A DNA stretch of 64,000 nucleotides from Verticillium longisporum (lineage: Eukaryota; Ascomycota; Sordariomycetes; Glomerellales; Plectosphaerellaceae): NCBI GenBank assembly GCA_019188255.1, contig JAETXT010000006.1, forward strand, positions 806,001-870,000, written 5' to 3'. The notes beneath the pieces are model-generated. The model was not told the origin of the DNA. It ran no database searches and saw only the letters and a program-made list of their open reading frames with translations. Positions 60,451-64,000 of the stretch are shown here, in pieces. The position numbers were made by a program, and so were the translations under genes. Positions within the stretch are counted from its first letter, which is position 1. Every line of letters begins with the position of its first letter.

Positions 60451-62250
60451 ATCTTTTATACGCTCCTTCCTAGATGTATATATATACTGGGCTAGTAGAG
60501 GGGACTAGGGCTATTATTTATATAACCTAAGACTGGGCTATATACTTACTCTACTAGGATACTATACTAATTTAGTAGCAAATTCACTATAATAGTATAG
60601 ACTAGTATATAGGAATACCCGGGGCTGTGCATTGGGCAGTACGAGCAGACTAGTTATCTTTATAAATAGTAGAGCACTAAGCTAGGGCATCGGCGGGAAG
60701 GGGGTTATATACGTCGTTTTACGAGATAATTTTCATAGATTATACCGACTTACGGAGAACGAGGCAACTCAGTCTATAGACCTATATTATATATAAGTAT
60801 AATCGAGATAATAGACGGTGCTTAAGGAGGAAGACTTTGCATCCGAGTCGCCTACGCCTCGATAATGCCGTCTAACTTCACTCCCTAGCTTTGAAGACTA
60901 TCTATAAGTCCTCCCCATTTTTCTAGGAACCTTTCTAGAAGTATTTAAGAGTCTTCGTCCTAGAGTATATAATAGTAAGATACTATAGATAACGGTAGAT
61001 ACTAAGAATACGGCCTATTATATTAGTAAATGCATAACCTAGGAACTAAGAGGATTAAATGCCCTACTAAGTAGAAGTCCTTATTAGGGACTAGAAGAGC
61101 GAGCTAGATAGACTAAGAGTATAGAAATATAAGGACTATATAATAGCTTAAGAGAACGGTTTACTTTCTTATATAATATAGCTTCTAGTTTAAAATAACG
61201 ATTTAACGAAAGATATACTATCGATAAAGAAGTTTAGTACCGGCCCCTTAGCCTAATTAATCGGATTTAAGAAAGTTAAGGAAGGAGTTAAAAGCCTAAA
61301 GTATAGCTACGATTATAGCGAGTATTAGGAGAGCGAGTATCGAGTACCGGGCATCTTAACGTAGTCGGATATACGTACCGGTAGTAACTACGAGGCTAGA
61401 GTATACTAGGCTAATGAACGCTAAATACTAGAGCTAGCTCTCTAAAGTAATAAGACGATACTATAATAGCCTCTTCGGGGTATTTATTAGCTATTAATAT
61501 CTGCGAGAAGGGGCGACTTACTTCTCCTATAAAATTCTAGCCTATACTAAGAAGTAAGATAATCGAGTTATCGCTCTTTAGGAGAAGTAGAACGATAGAA
61601 GCTATAAGATAGAGGATCTTAATTACGAAGATTCTAATATTAAACTATTTACTCTTTATTAAGGCTAATAGTTTATACGGCTTCCTGAGGAGGGTATAGC
61701 GAAGGCTATATAGTTAATGCTCTAAATAGTAAGTATAATAGCTATAAGCATTATAGCGATAGTATCTTATTATATTACTATAATATCCGCGCTAAGGATA
61801 TATATATTATTATAAATAAACCCTATATAGCGGAATAGGGGGCGCAGACTTCTTTTACTAGTAGGCTAGTATATATAGGTTATAGACTATAGAGAAGTCT
61901 AATAGCTAACGGCTTTTCGGATATATCATTTTAATAGACCTAGCGCTTCTTAGATTTCAGCTCGAATAAATATACTAATAATACTATATACTAGGATCTA
62001 AAAGTTCGATTTAGATATCGAGATAGCTTAACGTTGCAATCCAAGGCCTAAAGCAGTATAGGCGATATATACTTACCCCTAACCCTGCCTCCTCTAGATA
62101 TACTTATAGCCCTAGTAGCCGCAGTACTTATAGCTATTAAAAATCAGGTACTTAGACTATTTACTAAAGCAGATTATACTCCTAAATATAAGCTTATCGA
62201 TAGCGTTAACTTAGAGACGGTACGGGGCGTAACGCAATAATAAGTACTCT
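60450..62250. other. Mutated DNA with rising CA/TG content, boundary zone
   Basis: CA and TG become gradually more frequent toward the right. No convincing frame or repeat until the direct repeats at 62,219 and 62,416. Confidence 0.5.
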
Positions 62251-62453
62251 ATATACTATATTAGTCGTTACTCGGAGACCCACCCTGCTATTGTACCGGG
62301 CCCCTAGGTCCCTGAATCCCTGAAGCGATATACTATAACCTATTGATCAGTTTAAAGTCATTTATCAATAAGTTTAGAGCTTTCCTATAGGTGTTATAAG
62401 GCAATTCTTATACCTGGTACGGGGCGTAAGGTGAAAATAAGGTACTCTATAGA
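62219..62453. repeat. Pair of direct repeats, about 36 bp, 197 bp apart, at the RIP boundary
   Basis: ggtacggggcgtaa begins at 62,219 and again at 62,416. Homology continues (aataataagtactctata against aaaataaggtactctata) with small differences. They bracket the point where composition changes and might mark a small insertion or an old element end. Confidence 0.7.
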
Positions 62454-62860
62454 GCTCGGCCAGATCCCAGCTTCGGCGCCTGGGTGTGTATAGGTCCGTT
62501 TAGGACACCCACCAGCACCGGGCTGATGGATGGCTTGGAAAACGATATGCGCAATCTAGCTAGCGTTAGCGCCGGGCCGTGCCAAGGATGCATATCGGCG
62601 TTTGGATTGCCATAATACCGCCGGTTGAATATGGAATTCAGGAAAGTGTCTTTCGCATTAAACTATACTATCATTCGAAACCGATATTATACAGTTCGTA
62701 ACGGATTACAAATTTCCAGAATCAGCGATATAGGACGCGAGCCGCGCCGCTACACTGACTAAGCAGACGACCTACCGTCATGTGCCCGGGCTGCTGACTC
62801 TCAGTAACAGCGTAGCAATTGATGCGATCAGCTCATACGCATCGGTCGTGAGCGATTGAT
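62454..62860. other. Non-mutated intergenic DNA
   Basis: Ordinary composition with frequent CA and TG. No ORF or RNA gene that I can support. Confidence 0.5.
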
Positions 62861-63127
62861 CTAGGCAGTTTCATTAGACCTCTCGAGAACTCTCCCCGCA
62901 GGCGTGTCTTCTTCTGTATGGAACGAGAATGACAGCATTGACTTCTCCAAGTCTGTTGGCAGATTGCGTGTCAGATCTGTCTTTGGTCTTGAGGGTAACA
63001 AATTGGACAAAAATGACGGAGAACGCCATATAGGAGTTGTGTATCGTGGATCGAGGTAAGGATTGCATAATGTGGGGAGACATGCGCTACACGGGTCGGA
63101 GCCCCTATTTTTGACTGCGGATGTCAT
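62861..63127 (-). CDS. Short hypothetical ORF, 88 codons
   Basis: Starts with ATG at 63,127 and ends with TAG. The translation is Ser/Pro/Leu/Arg-rich (MTSAVKNRGSDPCSACL at the start) without a signal peptide, a hydrophobic segment or a known motif. An overlapping frame is also open for 69 codons, so it could be chance in ordinary DNA. Weak. Confidence 0.15.
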   Translation of the reverse strand: MTSAVKNRGSDPCSACLPTLCNPYLDPRYTTPIWRSPSFLSNLLPSRPKTDLTRNLPTDLEKSMLSFSFHTEEDTPAGRVLERSNETA

Positions 63128-63350
63128 TTCCTAGGGGTGAACTGATTTGATCATGATAGGCTGGATCTAGGAGATAGATGTTGGATACACGAGTGGGTCT
63201 TCAGGATTCAGTCAGAATGGGATTATTTTGTACGGTTCAGGGCCGATCTACTAGTGATGAGGCTGGTGATTGTGTCGTCGTTCTGGTTCTGTTCTCTGTT
63301 CGATGAGCGGGGTTTCATTCCTGGATCCTCGTTACTTCCGATGCTCTTGA

Positions 63351-63566
63351 GTATATGTGCCTCACGTTGTTCTACGTATCTCTAGCGCTGTTGGTTCAAG
63401 TAATGGGTATAAGGAGGCCAGTCAATTTGAGGTATTATACTGGATGCTAGCATGGGGGCCTATGGAACGGCTGGGTGATGAGGAGGTGTTAGACATGGCT
63501 TGGATGAAGAGGTGGGCTTTTGCAGTGTACGAAGAGAGTCTGAAGGCTTCGGGGTTCGTCTCGTGA
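63351..63566 (+). CDS. Possible terminal exon of a small gene
   Basis: The open stretch has no ATG until well inside, but its last part (FEVLYWMLAWGPMERLGDEE, then VLDMAWMKRWAFAVYEESLK) has a protein-like composition and ends with TGA at 63,566. A 3' splice-like tctctag precedes it at about 63,385. It may be the last exon of a gene whose 5' part I cannot delimit, or chance. Confidence 0.25.
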   Translation, partial: VYVPHVVLRISSAVGSSNGYKEASQFEVLYWMLAWGPMERLGDEEVLDMAWMKRWAFAVYEESLKASGFVS

Positions 63567-63719
63567 GTCATTATCTCAACATAATCGAAATAATATCACA
63601 TAATGGTTAAACAGAAACGATGAAATATAAGGAATAAGAGCGTGTCACGTGTAACTAAGATGAAAAACAACCGCATTGTTCAAGAAACAAACAGAGACAG
63701 CCGGAATTCCGCCGCACCA

Positions 63720-64000
63720 TCACTTGCCCTTACGTCTCCCCGAGCTTGATCCGTGTTTACGTTCTCTCTTGTTGCTTTTCTTACTTCCCGAAGACTGGCT
63801 TTGAGGCGCCGCTTCTATGTTGCGGGCCCAGAAGTATTGTCCATGCTCGTCAATGAATTGCCAGAACACACCTTGATCGGTGTGGCGTTCCTCCCAGTCT
63901 TCGATTTGGGTGTGAAAAGTCTCGCCCTCTTCGGTAATGCAACGGACCCTTCCGCCAGACTTCTCTTGAGCTTCGACAAGAATGTAATCATTTCGAGGTT
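63720..64000 (-). CDS. 3' end of an unidentified gene, cut by the window edge
   Basis: On the minus strand a frame open from the right edge gives 92 residues before TGA at 63,720-63,722. There is no start codon in the window, so the gene continues beyond 64,000. The visible part is Trp/Glu-rich (DWEERH, FWQFIDEHGQYFWARN) and ends in a Ser/Lys/Arg-rich tail (KKSNKRERKHGSSSG, RRKGK), which may be a nuclear localisation signal or a disordered tail. Codons are ordinary with no RIP stops, so this is probably a live host gene in normal DNA. The family was not recognised. Confidence 0.6.
   Translation of the reverse strand, partial: PRNDYILVEAQEKSGGRVRCITEEGETFHTQIEDWEERHTDQGVFWQFIDEHGQYFWARNIEAAPQSQSSGSKKSNKRERKHGSSSGRRKGK

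Noticed and set aside
62690..62780. A tRNA-like stretch on the minus strand near the right end
   Set aside because: D-arm-like bases are present, but there is no acceptable T arm or acceptor pairing and the A-box match fails.

Overview
The window looks like heterochromatin from a filamentous ascomycete (Pezizomycotina). Most of positions 1 to about 62,250 is extremely TA-rich. The dinucleotides CA and TG are almost missing on both strands over kilobases (the first 120 bases contain neither), while CG is still common. This is the footprint of near-saturating repeat-induced point mutation (RIP, CpA to TpA). With TG gone, ATG starts and TGA stops are rare and the apparent stops are TAA/TAG, so normal gene finding fails.

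Layout. (1) 1-6,947 and about 28,850-36,165 are two direct, RIP-diverged copies of a repeat of about 7 kb, here called A, with a decayed coding frame conserved in phase between them. (2) 8,811-28,850 is a 20 kb block of decayed plus-strand reading frames, one continuous from about 15.3 to 19.4 kb. (3) 36,165-57,878 is a less saturated block with further decayed genes. One is recognisable as a PAQR / haemolysin-III membrane receptor (about 40.4-41.25 kb); the others I could not identify. (4) Three islands escaped RIP. Two are almost identical Fot1/pogo DNA transposons (6,950-8,808 and 57,881-59,740) with 46-bp inverted termini and TA target duplications. The third is a 476-bp solo LTR (34,203-34,678) with a 5-bp target duplication, whose exact empty site survives in the other copy of repeat A. 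(5) From about 62,250 base composition becomes normal. The far right end carries the 3' end of an ordinary minus-strand gene, so the window crosses a boundary from RIP-mutated to ordinary DNA.

Both transposons encode a transposase with an HTH pair, a DD35D catalytic core, a coiled coil and a CX2CX4HX4C zinc knuckle. The coding frame slips by -1 at the same place in both copies, and copy 1 has an extra 1-nt loss. Intact CA/TG in two copies of about 1.86 kb implies that they arrived after the surroundings were mutated and that RIP has not acted on them since.
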